A stretch of 64,000 bases of DNA from Nageia nagi (Eukaryota; Pinophyta): positions 177,692,001-177,756,000 of the forward strand of contig JBITNC010000001.1 of assembly GCA_050084985.1 (NCBI GenBank), in the 5' to 3' direction. Below the pieces are notes generated by a model. It did no database searches. It saw nothing but the letters and a program-made list of their open reading frames with translations, and was not told the DNA's origin. Positions 1 to 11,479 of the stretch are shown in pieces. Numbering within the stretch: position 1 is the stretch's first letter; each line of letters begins with the position of its first letter. The position numbers and the translations under genes are program-made.

Positions 1-689
1 CTATAGCTTATAGGTAATTAATTGGTAATATTTTCTATTTAACTATATCCAGGAAAAATATTACATTTGCAATGAATCTAATGGCATGATTCATGCAAAA
101 ACCTTACATTGAGCATCTTAATCCTATTAAGCAAATCTTAAGGTATGTTGTAGAGACTAAGGATATTGCTCTCAAGTATTCCATGTTATCCTCATTTGTT
201 CTCTTTGGATTCTTGAATTTTGACTATGGGGGAGATAGAGATAATAGAAAATTAACCTCTATGTATGTGTTTAGCATTGGTTTAGGTGCTATCTCTTGGG
301 CTTCCAAGAAGCAACATACTATTTCTCTTTCCACCATAGAAGTAGAATATCATGCCATATTTGTTGTAGCCCAAGAAGCCATTTGCCTAAGGCATATTTT
401 GAAAGAAATTAGGTATGAGCAAGGTGTCTTATCTTTGATCTCTTTAGACAATTAGTTGGCTATTTCTTTAGCTAAGAATCCAATGTTCCATCAAAGAATA
501 AAATATGTAGAAATCCATACCCATTTTATCAAAGAGAAGGTTCTTGATGGCATCATACACTTGGAGTATTGTCCATCCACCTTGAACTCTACTAATTTGT
601 TCACCAAGCCCCTCTTAGAAGCTCAATTTTGTAAGCTTAAAGATGCTATCAAGTTGGTGAAGTTGCCCTCAAGGGGGAGTGAAGTTTGA
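1..689 (+). pseudogene. copia pol fragment: reverse transcriptase end and RNase H
   Basis: One frame runs through the whole stretch and matches the C-terminal part of Ty1/copia polyprotein. The order seen is the region after the RT catalytic core (MQKPYIEHLNPIKQILRYV, 93-149), the RNase H core with ISWASKKQHTISLSTIEVEY (near 290-350), and the terminal conserved block ending in NLFTKPLLEAQF. RNase H degrades the RNA template during cDNA synthesis. The frame is broken by TAA at 15-17, TGA at 87-89 and TAG at 453-455. The last two sit where an Arg and a Gln are expected. There is no frameshift, so decay here is by point change only. Confidence 0.88.
671..680 (+). promoter_or_regulatory. Polypurine tract-like run after copia RNase H
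   Basis: AAGGGGGAGT follows the last codons of the RNase H frame. Such tracts prime plus-strand synthesis in LTR elements. A second tract (AAAGGGGAG, 1,451-1,459) directly precedes the apparent LTR, so this first one may be an internal tract or part of the coding tail. Confidence 0.5.
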
Positions 690-1450
690 ATTCTTATGTT
701 GAATTCATATTTGTGATGATAACTTCACCCCTAGGAGGATTTGGTAAGTTCACTTTATGTGAGGAATTTGTTGTACAAATTGGCCAATCTTACATTATTC
801 AATTATCCATGTGTGAGGAACACTTATTTGTATTTTCGCACTATTCAATTATCCATATGTGAGGAACTTGTATGTGCATACTCTTTTTTTAGTCAATCTA
901 GCACTATTCAATTATCCATGTGTGAGAAACTCTTATGTGTCTTTTGGCACTATTCAGTTATCCATATGTGAGGAACTTGTATGTGCATGCTCTATTTTGT
1001 AATGATAATCAACACATATTTTATATATAGTAGGTGACTATAAGTTTTTGGCATGGCATCTTCATGATGACTTATAGTGCACCATTGATCAATTCATGAT
1101 GGCATTTGTGTGATTCATCTATCCTTGTTGATATGAATGTGATACATCTAACTAATATTATTATTTGAGCTACTTATGACTTGTATATTCCTTTGAGATT
1201 ATAGGTTACTTACCTCAGGTATGTAGGCTCTTGGAGACTCTTTATGATTTCCAGTTGGATGACTACTTCATGTACATTGAAATTGTTTATGGTTAATGAT
1301 TTTAATTGGTAAAGTAGTGAGTCTCAAAATAGATCTTTCTTACTTCAAAAATATGTAAAAAATTCTCATCTCCATTGTATATATTTGGAGGAGAACTCTC
1401 TTACTTTCTCTTATTCTTCTCTCATACTCACTCTATTCCAATATTGCATT
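690..1450 (+). other. Non-coding spacer of element F between RNase H and 3' LTR
   Basis: About 760 bases with no credible reading frame. The short open frame at 741-971 is made of tandem repeat units and has no family resemblance. Apart from the repeat listed separately, the stretch is AT-rich and featureless. Confidence 0.6.
797..990 (+). repeat. Two-level tandem repeat (109-bp unit made of two half units)
   Basis: ATTCAATTATCCATGTGTGAGGAAC and close variants begin at 797, 843, 906 and 952. The spacing is 46, 63 and 46 bases, so a 109-base unit carrying two half units is present twice. The text after each second half unit (GAGGAACTTGTATGTGCAT) is also repeated. It lies in the 3' non-coding spacer of copia element F. 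Confidence 0.85.
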
Positions 1451-1459
1451 AAAGGGGAG

Positions 1460-1962
1460 TGTTGGAATGTATAATGCATTAATGTAAAGGTTTGTATTAA
1501 ATTTTCTATGTAAATTCACTAATAATTAAGGGTATCATTTGATACCTTAAGTATTTAAGTGAATATTATAATGTAACTTTTCCTACACTCCATGTCATGA
1601 GCATGCCCCTTGGGTAAAAGGATGTGCATGTCATGCTTTTGTATAATGGATAAAAGGGTGATTTAAAGAGGGATTTTGGCCTATAAATAGAAGGCTTCCT
1701 CTTTATGATTACACACCAATTATGGATTAAAGTTATGCTATAGGATAGGAGTGTAGGATTTGAGATTAGAAGGATTGTAAGAGAGTTGTATTTATGATTG
1801 AAGTAAAGATCTAGTTAGTAGTTGTACTCCTAGTTGGAGGAACCACTTACATCTTGTGTTGTGAGATTACTTTGTGAGTTTATTAGATGTAATTTTGAGC
1901 TTTCATGAGATATTGGTTGATTAGGAATTATCTTATTAGTGTTAGTTCCTTTAGGTAGAAAG
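1460..1962 (+). repeat. 3' LTR of copia element F (right end approximate)
   Basis: It starts with TGTTGGAATGT immediately after the purine tract AAAGGGGAG (1,451-1,459), the usual arrangement of a copia 3' LTR. A TATA-like CTATAAATAGAAGG lies at about 1,681-1,694 and would be the LTR promoter. The other LTR is outside the window, so the end is inferred from where the interrupted integrase of element G resumes. Confidence 0.65.
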
Positions 1963-4088
1963 GAAAAATAGAACAATGCAAGACATGGCCAAAACTATGT
2001 TAGCAGAGGGAAAACTTGTTGATCATTTTTGGAAGGAGGTAGGTCATATAGCAGTCTATATCCAAAATAGATGCTTGTTAATACCAAATGAAAATAAGAC
2101 ACCATATAACCTATAGTTTGTAAGAAATGCTACTGTAAAACAATTCAATATCCTTGGTGGTAAATGTTATAATTAAAGGATCGAAGTTAATCTTGAAAAA
2201 TTCAAAGATAGAGTAGATAAAAGTATCCTTCTTAGATACTCTTCAAAAAGCAAGGCTTATAGATGCTATAACAAAATACTTGAAAAAATAATTGAAAGTG
2301 TTGATGTAGAAGTGGATGAAGGTTTAGAATCACTAGCTAATAATCAAGCCAATTATCCCACTTATGAGGAAATGATTGAGGGATATGAATATGAAGAGAT
2401 TGAATAAGAGAAATTGCAACCATACACTCTAAAGAATCCTATGAGGTATGTGCAAACAAATGATCCTAAAGAGTAGATTATAGGAGATCTTAGAATTGGT
2501 GTTCAAACTAGAAGAAGAATTGCACAAATATAAGAACATATAAATTACTCTTTATTATCTCACATTGAACTAAAAACTATGATGGAAGCTTATCAAGATG
2601 AATATTGGATAAAAATTATGGAATAGGAAATCAATCAGATTGAAAATAATAAGCCGTGGGAGCTACCAAATAGACCTACCATTAAAAATGTTATTGGTAC
2701 CAAATAGGTCTTCAAAAATAAGTTGAATGAATATGGTCTAGTTGTTAGAAATAAAGTAAGATTAGTTTGTAAATGCAATGTTTAGATTAAAGGTATTGAT
2801 TTTAATGAAACTTTTGCATGTATTTCCATATTAGAAGCAATCAAAATATTTCTTACTTTAGCAGTATACAAAAAGTTTAGAGTCTACCAAATGGATGTTA
2901 AATCAGTATTCTTAAATGGTAGTCTTGTGGAGGAAGTTTATGTTGAGCAACCATAGGGCTTTCAACTTGGAGAAGATCCAAATATGATTTATAGGATCAA
3001 GAAAGCCTTATAATATGGCCTAAGAAAAGCACCCTAAGCATGGTATTCAAGGTTAGACAATTATATGCTATAACAAAATTCAAGAAAGGTATGGTTCATA
3101 ACAATATTTATGTCAAAATTGAAAATAGTCATCAAATTGTAGTGTTTGTATATATGGATGATATTATCTTTGGTTGTTGTCAAGATGAGTTAAGTAAGGA
3201 TTTTATTTTTCAAATGTAAAGAGAGTTTGAAATGTCTATGATAGGTGAGTTATATTATATACTTGGTTTTAAAATCTATCAATTAGTCAAAGGAATATTT
3301 ATTTCTCATATCAAATATGTTAAGTAGATGTTGACAAATTTCAATATGGTAGATTTCAAACTAGTTGGTACCCTGGATGTAAGCTTAATAAGGATGATAA
3401 GTCACCTTCAATTGAACAAACTCTATATAGGTCTATGATTGAAATTCTATTGTACTTAACTACTTCAATACCTAATATTCTTCAAGTAGTGTACATGGTT
3501 ACCAAATTTCAAGCAGATCCCAAAGATATTCATATACAAGCAATTAAGAGGATTTTTAGATATCTTAAAGGCATAATGGAGTATGGTTTGTGGTATCCCA
3601 AAGGAAAATAATTTACTCTTATTGTATACTGTAATGTTGATTAGGCTAAATGTATTGATGATTAAAAAACATAAGTGGAGGTGCTTTCTACCTTGGTAAC
3701 AAGCATGTATCATGGCATAGTAAAAAGCAAGATTCAATAATATTATATATAGCAAAGGTAGAGTATATTGTAGCAACATCATATTAAGGTATTATGGATG
3801 AAGAAAACCTTGAAAGATCTTGGAATTAATTTTAGTGAGCCATTTTCAATCATGTGTGATAATACAAGTGCTATCAACATTTCAAAAAATCTTATGATGC
3901 ACTCAAGAACTAAGCACATAGCTATCTAATATCACTTTTTGAAGGAGAAGGTTTTTGAGAATGAGGTGAAGTTGGAGTTTGTGCCCATACTAGAGCAAGT
4001 AGATAACATTTTTACCAAACCATTGCCTTATGAAGTGTTTGAATATATTATACAAAAATTGGGGTTGGTCACTCTTCCCAAACATTAG
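1963..4088 (+). pseudogene. copia pol remnant: integrase end, reverse transcriptase, RNase H
   Basis: It begins in the integrase core (ERKNRTMQDMAKTML, from about 1,967) and passes through the linker to a copia RT with blocks recognisable as [20 protein letters not shown] and the catalytic VYMDDIIF (YMDD at 3,151-3,162). RNase H follows, with a WHSKKQDSI block near 3,715 and the terminal NIFTKPLP at about 4,007-4,030. There are many TAG and TAA stops, mostly at expected Gln or Trp positions (for example in GTK-stop-VF, where Trp is normal). At least two frameshifts occur, one near 3,075. The YMDD residues survive but the protein cannot be made. Confidence 0.9.
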
Positions 4089-4501
4089 CCAATTATTGGT
4101 TGTACATTCTTAGGGGGAGCTACTTATCTTTATTCTATTATTCACTATGAATCATTTTTCACTATTTTACTAATGTATGTGCTTGAGACTATTATTTCTA
4201 GACTTAGAGGGAGTTTCCATATCTTTGTTATTATTATCAAAGGTGAATTCTTTAAAGAAGTAATGATGAAAATATTGATATGCATTTGGCCTTATACTAA
4301 CATGAAGATGTTACTACCATTATGAATTTGAGAAATTGGTGTTAAATTGTATATCAATATGGAGCTTATTGTTGAGATGATTGAGTAACATGTAGTCATA
4401 AAGTTTCCTCATGAAAATATCTTGTACCTTTTCCATTGTTGAAAAAAAGGGGAAGAGTAGAATATGACTAGAGTTTTGATAATAATGCCAAAGGGGAAGA
4501 T
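4089..4501 (+). other. 3' spacer and polypurine tract of copia element G
   Basis: No reading frame is supported. Purine-rich blocks occur at about 4,112 (AGGGGGAG), 4,442-4,456 and 4,490-4,501 (CAAAGGGGAAGA). The last directly precedes TGTTTACC and is taken as the functional plus-strand primer. Confidence 0.6.
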
Positions 4502-6493
4502 TGTTTACCTATGGTGGTGTCATTATTATCAAAGGAGATTATTTATCATTCTTATAAAAGGAGATTGATTTCATTTATATCAATAATACACATAATTCAT
4601 ATTGTCAAAGGTAAACAATTGAGTTGACATGAATTGTTATTAATGATGCAAAGTCATAGTTTTGGATAATGAAGAAGTGCAGTCAAGTTTGAAAATGTTG
4701 ATGTCAAATGTTTAAAAGTGTTGTTAGGATTTTCATATTGTTATCAAGTGTTTACCAATATAGTAAGGTGTTTCCAATACTAACAAGTATAACCAATATT
4801 ATTGGGTGTTTACCATGGCTTCCAATAGGTTGGATACTTGTATATTTTGAAAGATTGATAAAATATCATTATTTTGACTGATGATGTTAGCAAAGCAAAG
4901 GATGCTCCAAATGAACTATTCTAACACCTTAAATGTAGAAATTCATTGAAAGCTCATATAAGTATTGGTGCAATGCAAAGATAATAAAAAATTTTGGAAG
5001 ATAATGTAAGCAATTTGAAGATGTCCCAAAATGCATTGATTCCAATGATGTGGCTGAGAAGAATGCAACACGATGAAGTTAGGTGTTGGTAAAGAACAAT
5101 ACAATGAAGTACCAATACATGATGTTAAAATTTGGATGGTTGCTCCAAAATAAACTAATTCCAATGACATGGATGGAAGAACTCTCTATTATGTGAGTTA
5201 AGGATTGACAAGTAAGAAAAGATAAAGAGATGTCAATTGATATGTTAGTAAGGAGTTATTATCTAGTTTACATTGAATATGGTACTAAAAGTGAGATGCT
5301 ATTAATACAATAAAGTCAAGTAACAACCATAAAGGAGAAAGCAAATACTTCCAAATAGTTATGTTAGCAAGAAAAAGCTTGTCCAAATTACACCAAGTTT
5401 GATGAATTATTTGGATATATTTTTTGACGACCATGTCAAATACCGACAAGGAGGATAAGGCATGTGGATATAGTGATAAGGGAGTTCAAGTAACATATTA
5501 AAGCTTAGACACAATATTTGGTGCTTGTAAGAATGCTAGAGGCCTAGAATGTAAAATAAATACAATTTTAATTATTAGTGTACCAAAAATAATATTTAGG
5601 AGAGTAACAGAGATCCAAAATTCATGGAGAAAGCATTAGCATTTTGTTTAATGCACCAAATGTGCATGATAATTATTTATAATTGCTATTATCATTCATG
5701 CACTATTGAAGGAGTGGGTACTATGTTAAAGATTCATTGTGCAATTAAAAAATAGTTACTATTATTATGAATTTAAATTAACATTTAGGGTTGATGGTTA
5801 AATATTTCAGTAACTATTGGATATGCATATGGAAAGTTTACTCCTATCAAGATTCGTTACTATAGTTGAGTGATATAGATGATATTTTTAATGAAGAGAA
5901 CTATATTTTGTTATTATGGCATGAAGAAGGACTAAGGAAAATTGAGGGTGTTATGCGTTGTTGAGTGCAAAGGGTAAATAGTGAAATATTTTCAAAGACA
6001 ACCAAGAAATGGTTATGAAGTTTGGTATCATCAAACAAAGATAATTGAGATAGTGATGATTGAAGAGCTAAACCACTAAGGGTCTTCTAGTAAGGGTTTG
6101 TCAATTTATTATACTTTTATTCTATCAAGTCAATGTTTAGCAAGAGGGATTGGTCTTCCTTCTAGTTAGTGCTAGTAAAGTGGGGGTTAATGCTCCTTTC
6201 AGTTGTAGCTAATAAACTTGGGGTTGGTGCTCCATCTAGTTGGTGCTAGTAAACTTTTTGTAAAGTTGGTGCTTTGCATATGGCTAGATTTGGACCATGA
6301 TCTAAGTAGTCTTATCTAGGGATGTATCCATAATGGTGAACCTTGTTATATCATGTATTATGTGATGACTTATTATGATGCTTGCTCTTTTTTATTTTAA
6401 ATATGCACTATTTCAACTAGTAGAGTTAAAGAATTAATGTTTTAATTTATCACATTGATTCACCCTCCCTCTTAGTGTCACTTAGAGTTCAAT
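4502..6493 (+). repeat. Long 3' LTR of copia element G (about 2 kb)
   Basis: It starts TGTTTACCTATGGTGG directly after the polypurine tract. It ends near TTCACCCTCCCTCTTAGTG followed by a decayed terminus (about 6,456-6,493), a C-rich end pattern I recognise from plant copia LTRs. No coding frame is seen inside. A short imperfect repeat of GTTGGTGCTAGTAAA-like units lies at about 6,160-6,275. The second LTR is outside the window, so the right end is accurate only to about 10 bases. Confidence 0.6.
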
Positions 6494-7370
6494 AAGAATA
6501 TCTATAGAGGATCAATAGATTGATGACTTATTGAATATAATATCTAAATTGATCAAGGAAGGAGGTCAAGAGAGAGTCAAATCTCAATGCCCTACTATGC
6601 AAGGAGATTATGATATGGCAATGCTAGGGCATAACCTTTTTGAACAACCACCTCCCTCACCTTAGCCATCTTTTATCTAGTCACCAAATGAAGACATGCA
6701 ATGGGAGGATTTGATGAGGATACCATTATTTGATGGTGAACGAGGAATTTTGGAAAAAATATGGCTACACAAATTGGAAACCTATTTTTAGTTGAATATA
6801 ATATATGAAGAATATGCCATAAAATTGGCTATCCTACACATGGAAGATGTAGCATGAGATTGGTGGAAACATGAAATAAGGATATAGAAGCATACATCCA
6901 TATTAACTTTTTATGAGTTCCATAAATGGATTTTGGAGAGATTTGTTCCAAGATATGAGGATGAATACTTTCAAAAATTTTATCATTGAGGTAGAAGGAC
7001 ACATTTACTATGTATGCAAAGGAATTTCAAAAGCTTACCACTAGGGTAAATGGGATCATTGGAAAAGATATGATATTTCTATTTATTAAAGGGTTGCTTG
7101 AGCTATTAAAGGGCATAGTGTGGGGCTTTATCTCATACATATCTCTAAAATGCTATCAGTAGGGACAAGATCTTGGAGAAATCTCTATGAAATAGCTTAT
7201 CTAAGTATATATATGGCTAGATAAATCCTACATGTGGATCACCTTATAAGTAGAAGAAATAGAATATTCAACAAGAATCAAGGTAATTAGATCTAAAGCA
7301 TGATGGCCAAAGGAAGCAAGAATCATTTAGTAGGAAGGAGGTTCAACCATCCCAAGTGGTAACAACCCAT
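6494..7370 (+). pseudogene. gypsy gag remnant (element H)
   Basis: Broken translation shows the Retrotrans_gag pattern: an IPLFDGE block (near 6,722), the Trp-rich WWKHEIR area (near 6,861) and the ERFVPRYEDEYF block (near 6,938). This is the capsid domain of Ty3/gypsy Gag, which packages element RNA. A C-terminal basic, Lys/Gln-rich part without a clear CCHC zinc knuckle follows. The start codon is missing because element G inserted upstream. Confidence 0.7.
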
Positions 7371-7479
7371 GAAATGGAAATAATTTTGAGAAGCATCAAA
7401 TATGAGTGGGAAGTGATGTTTCATATGATCAAAGACATGCCCATGTATTCTGAGTTATACCTAAAGAACTATCATGAAG

Positions 7480-9620
7480 GAGATACTTTCATCATATATG
7501 ATTGAATTAGATATTGGGTTAAAATAAATCATGGTCACTCCATATAGGAATCCTAAGGGATATAAATATGAGATCAAAAATATTATTAAAGAGCTACTCA
7601 ATATGGTATTCATTAGACCAAGATCAATACCTTTTACACCCTTATTGATGTTGGTAAAGAAAAAGCATGGCACATTGAGAATGTGTATTGACTACATGCT
7701 TCTAAAAAAAAAGACTATCAAAAATTATTACCCAATCCCAAGGGTAGAAAAATTGATACATGAACTTCATGGTACCCAATACTTCTCCAAAATAGATATG
7801 ATATTGGAGTACCATTAGATCCATATGAGAGAAAATGACATTCTCAAAATAGCTTTTAGGTACCCTTATGGCCATTTTAAATTTTTGATGATGCCCTTTA
7901 GTTTAACCAATGCTTTAGCAACATTTAAGTTAGCTATGAATCAAATATTTAGGAAATAGTTGAGGGATTTTGTGTTAGTATTTTTTTTATGATATCCTCA
8001 TCTATAATTGCACATGGCATGATCACTTACAATACTTGGATGCCTCATTGAATATATTGGAAAAATAATAATTCTTCACCAAGAAATCTTAATGTGAATT
8101 TGATATGAAGAAGATTTTGTACCTTGGCCATATGATTAATCATGAAAGTTCAAGATTACTATAGTTCAAAATTGGACCACTCCCACTACCTTGAACACCT
8201 AAGGGGATTCTTGGGGTTGTGTAATTGCTACCAAAGATTCATCGATAAATTCTTTCAAATAACATATCCCTTGATAGAATATACTAAGAAGGAGGCCTTA
8301 ATTTAAAGGGAATAACCTCAAGAAGCTTTTGAGAAGATCAAAATCATCATGTGTACCTACCTTTGCTAGCTATTCTATACTTTTCACTACCCTTCATGGA
8401 GGTGTGTGATTCATAAAGAGTGGAAGTTAGAGTAGTCTCAATGCAAAAAGGAAGATCCATCACCTATGAAAGTATAAAGCTTACTCTTATTGAGAAAAAA
8501 ATTAGCATTTATGATAAAAAAAAATGATATCCATTATGCCTATGTTGGCTAAATTCAAGAAATGTTTGGTATGCAAGAAGTTTGTTATGAAATATGATCA
8601 TAACAACCTTAAGTACCTTTAGGGATAAGAGGACCTAAACGAGAGACAACAAAAGTGGGTAAGCAAAGTTTAGTCCTATGATTTAGAGATATAATATGTC
8701 AAAGTTAAAAAGAATGTTGTTGCAAATGCTCTATCTCATCGTCTATCTTTTTGTGTCATCATCACTCTCCATGCTATTTGGAAAGCTACAATAATGGAGG
8801 AATATTAGAAGAATGCTCTCATATCTAGCCTTTTGTATGGATGCATGAATGATGATAGGTTTAAGATAAAGCATTGGTTTATATCATATAAAAAAATAAT
8901 TTAAGTTATGCAAGAACAAAAAATAAAGGAAAAAATCATCACAACATTCCATGACATGCCCATGATGGGACACTAAGGGTTCAAAAAAATATACAAAATA
9001 TTGAGAGAGAGATTTTCATGGATTGGGATGAAGGAATATGTTAGAAGATATATGAGAGAATGTATCATCTATCAGCAAAATAAGAGTAACAATTAATCTT
9101 ATGTTAGTCTATTGTAACCTCTATCTATTTTGGAGCAAAAATGAGAGAGTATTTTAATGGTTTTCATTACTATTTTGTCCAAAATGCAAGGAAGATTGTC
9201 TTTATGTTGTTGTAAATAGATTTAATAAATTTGCATATTTCTTTTCTATATCAATTACATACACATCAATGCAAGTGGTTGAACTATTCTTTAAAGAAAT
9301 ATTTATACTACATAGGTTAACCAAGAAAATACTTAGTGACCAAGATAATAGATTCATGAGCTTAGTCTAGCAAGAGCTCTTTAAAATAAATGGGACTAAC
9401 CTAACTGCTAGCACCAATTATCACTCTCAAATGGATGGGAAAATAAAGATAATGAGCAAATGGTAGGAGGGTTACTTGAGGAACTACAATATATGTAGGT
9501 GAAATTACTACATCTAGGGGAATATTGTTACAATTCCACCTATCATTTTTATATCAAGATGTCCCCATTTATGGCACTATACAAGTATGAAGCACTTTGT
9601 AAAAACCTAAAAATTATTTA
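7480..9620 (+). pseudogene. gypsy reverse transcriptase, RNase H and integrase remnant (element H)
   Basis: The best-preserved block (7,531-7,818) is the RT fingers and palm start, containing KKKHGTLRMCIDY, NYYPIPRVEKLI and YFSKIDM. The catalytic box near 7,975-8,005 is damaged: a T run precedes YDILIY where two Asp are expected. Further on are the RNase H-integrase linker (VVANALSHRLS, about 8,725) and the integrase zinc region (FHDMPMMGH and ERFSWIGMKEYVRRYMREC, about 8,950-9,065), in which the second Cys of the HHCC finger is lost. The integrase end at about 9,560 reads MSPFMALYKYEA, typical of chromoviruses. Stops and frameshifts are dense. Confidence 0.82.
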
Positions 9621-9640
9621 TTCTCCTAGCTTAGGTGATT

Positions 9641-11479
9641 AATGATGATTTGGGATTTCTTATAGCTTATCATGATCGCACCATCCCATCAACCCTACAT
9701 GATAGCTCATGCATGATTAATTTTTGTAACACTACTACTTATTACCACTTTGTCACCCCTACCTCTAATAGGCCTATTGGTTAGGCAGCTGATCAACTGG
9801 TTAGGTTTAAAACCCTAACTATTCTACCAATTAGAACCTATCAAAATGTAAAATTTAATTCAAAATCATTTCACACTATCACCAATGACTATATTGTGAC
9901 TTATTACATGCTCAAACTCCTTTCCATTAAGTATACAAATCTTGGTAGCTTGGTACACCAATGTGAGCTGAACCCATCATTCTCTAAGGTAAAAGGGAGC
10001 TTTTTTCCTCTTTTAAGCAAAATAATATTGGGTAAACTTATGTGATTTTGATTTTTATTTGGACTAATATTATTTCAAGTTGTTTTTTAGGTCTTAAAGC
10101 TCACCCAAGTACATCAAATCATATCCTTTTGGGTCATTTTCAATCCACTTATGCATGGTTGCATTTTAATATATTCTAGGCTAGTCTCTTGTAGACATAG
10201 GCTAAATTAGTTTAGTTTGTTTAGATCAATATTGAATTGTTTATATTTTATTTAATATATATTAGCTTGCATCTTAAGCATTGAGCCATTTTTGAGTACA
10301 TTATTGATTCAAGGCTTAGGGATTTACAAGCTAATAAGTCACATTTTGCTTTGCTCTAGGGTCTTAGGGACCTAAAGCTTAGAAAATCCCTTAAAACTTT
10401 TTTGTAGGTTATTTGCTATTTTAGGAGCTTCACAAAGGATGAATATCTAACCCTTCACTCCATTTTGTCTTATTTTCATTTTTCATATCATTACCAAGCA
10501 ATATTTTTGATATTGCAAGTGGGTATCCACAAGATCCTTGGCTTATCATATTTTGGGTGTGTTTAGCTCTAGCGGTGGGGTCTTGTGGGCTACCTTACAA
10601 AGTTGCAATCATGATAGGGCATCCCTTGTTCCAAGACTTGGAATATTAGAGGATTTTTCTCTCCCTTTTGCTTATTTTTGGGTGTTTTAGTTAATTCTTT
10701 CTTCCTACATTTTTCAATAATTTCATGGACTAAATTAGGCTGATTGTTTTAGGAACCTTGCTAACATGTTGAAGACCGATCCCTAAAATTACAAAGTTAG
10801 GAAACCTAGTAGAAAGCTAGTCAATTTCATGCAAACTAATCCTTAGAGTTCATTCAATTCCTTGCATACTAGTTACCTCCTTGATGGGTTCTAGACTATC
10901 ATTTATATTTACAATATTTAGATTTGTCAGTTGGTTTCAATAGCACTAACCATTCTTTATTAGTTGGTCTAGTCTATATCGATTAGTTTTGTCCCAAGAT
11001 TTTAGTTAGTTTTATCTTATTTTTATACAAGTGTCATTGTTTTTGAGGTTTATAACTAGGTGGTAGTAGCCCCTTGGTAATATTTTTACACCTAGGTTGT
11101 ACTCATATGATTTTTTTAGCATTTTATACTTAGTTTCTCAAAAATATTAGGGTACCACTATGATTGGTTGGTTCATTGTTTGATCAGCCCATAGGTTGGT
11201 ATTGCTAACCAGTCTACAATATACCAAATAAGGTCAAAGTTTGTAAATAGGTAATGTACATGATGAGATCTTGAAATGGGATCCCCCTAGGCCTATATCT
11301 CACTTTTGTCATGCTTTAGCATAGGTTTATTTATTATTATGCATCCTTATTAGTAAATAAAAAAATCAAAAAGGAAAAAAAAATATTTTATTTATTGCAT
11401 TGGTAAAAATCAAAAATCATACATAGGAGGGAGTGTTTGTTTTGAAAATTATTGTGTTTTTTTTATTTCAAAAAATAAA
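9641..11479 (+). other. Unassigned non-coding AT-rich stretch, possibly 5' LTR and leader of element D
   Basis: I see no credible protein frame. By position it should hold the 5' LTR and leader of the outer Tat-type element D, whose gag begins further right. I could not find a matching second copy in the window (the right LTR of D probably lies beyond 64,000), so the LTR limits cannot be set. An A-rich leader-like segment at 11,350-11,480 resembles the A-rich stretch just before the gag of element B. Confidence 0.4.

Larger units (their letters stand above)
1..1962 (+). mobile_element. Element F: 3' part of a Ty1/copia LTR retrotransposon
   Basis: The window opens inside a copia element. It contains the end of reverse transcriptase and RNase H (1-689), a purine-rich tract, a spacer with tandem repeats, a second purine tract and a probable 3' LTR from 1,460. 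Directly after it, at about 1,963, the middle of another copia integrase begins, so F appears to have inserted into element G. The 5' part of F lies outside the window, so its target duplication cannot be tested. The right boundary is uncertain by about 20 bases because the LTR end does not finish in a clean CA. Confidence 0.75.
1963..6493 (+). mobile_element. Element G: Ty1/copia retrotransposon, 5' part missing from window
   Basis: Order: C-terminal integrase, reverse transcriptase, RNase H (to about 4,088), spacer, polypurine tract (4,490-4,501) and a long 3' LTR (4,502 to about 6,493). The gag and first half of integrase lie left of element F, outside the window. On the right, G ends inside the gag of the Ty3/gypsy element H, so G inserted into H and F later inserted into G. 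Confidence 0.78.
6494..9640 (+). mobile_element. Element H: degenerate chromovirus-like Ty3/gypsy element (internal part)
   Basis: A gag remnant (6,494-7,370) is followed closely by reverse transcriptase, RNase H and integrase remnants (7,480-9,620). No LTR is visible. The left part was cut off by insertion of element G. The protease and the N-terminal part of the RT appear deleted, since only about 100 bases separate the end of gag from the RT fingers. It is among the most decayed elements here, with frequent stops and frameshifts. Confidence 0.75.

Noticed and set aside
3465-3782. Minus-strand 105-codon frame
   Set aside because: It overlaps the copia RT-RNase H of element G in the sense direction, which has clear family motifs; the minus reading has none.
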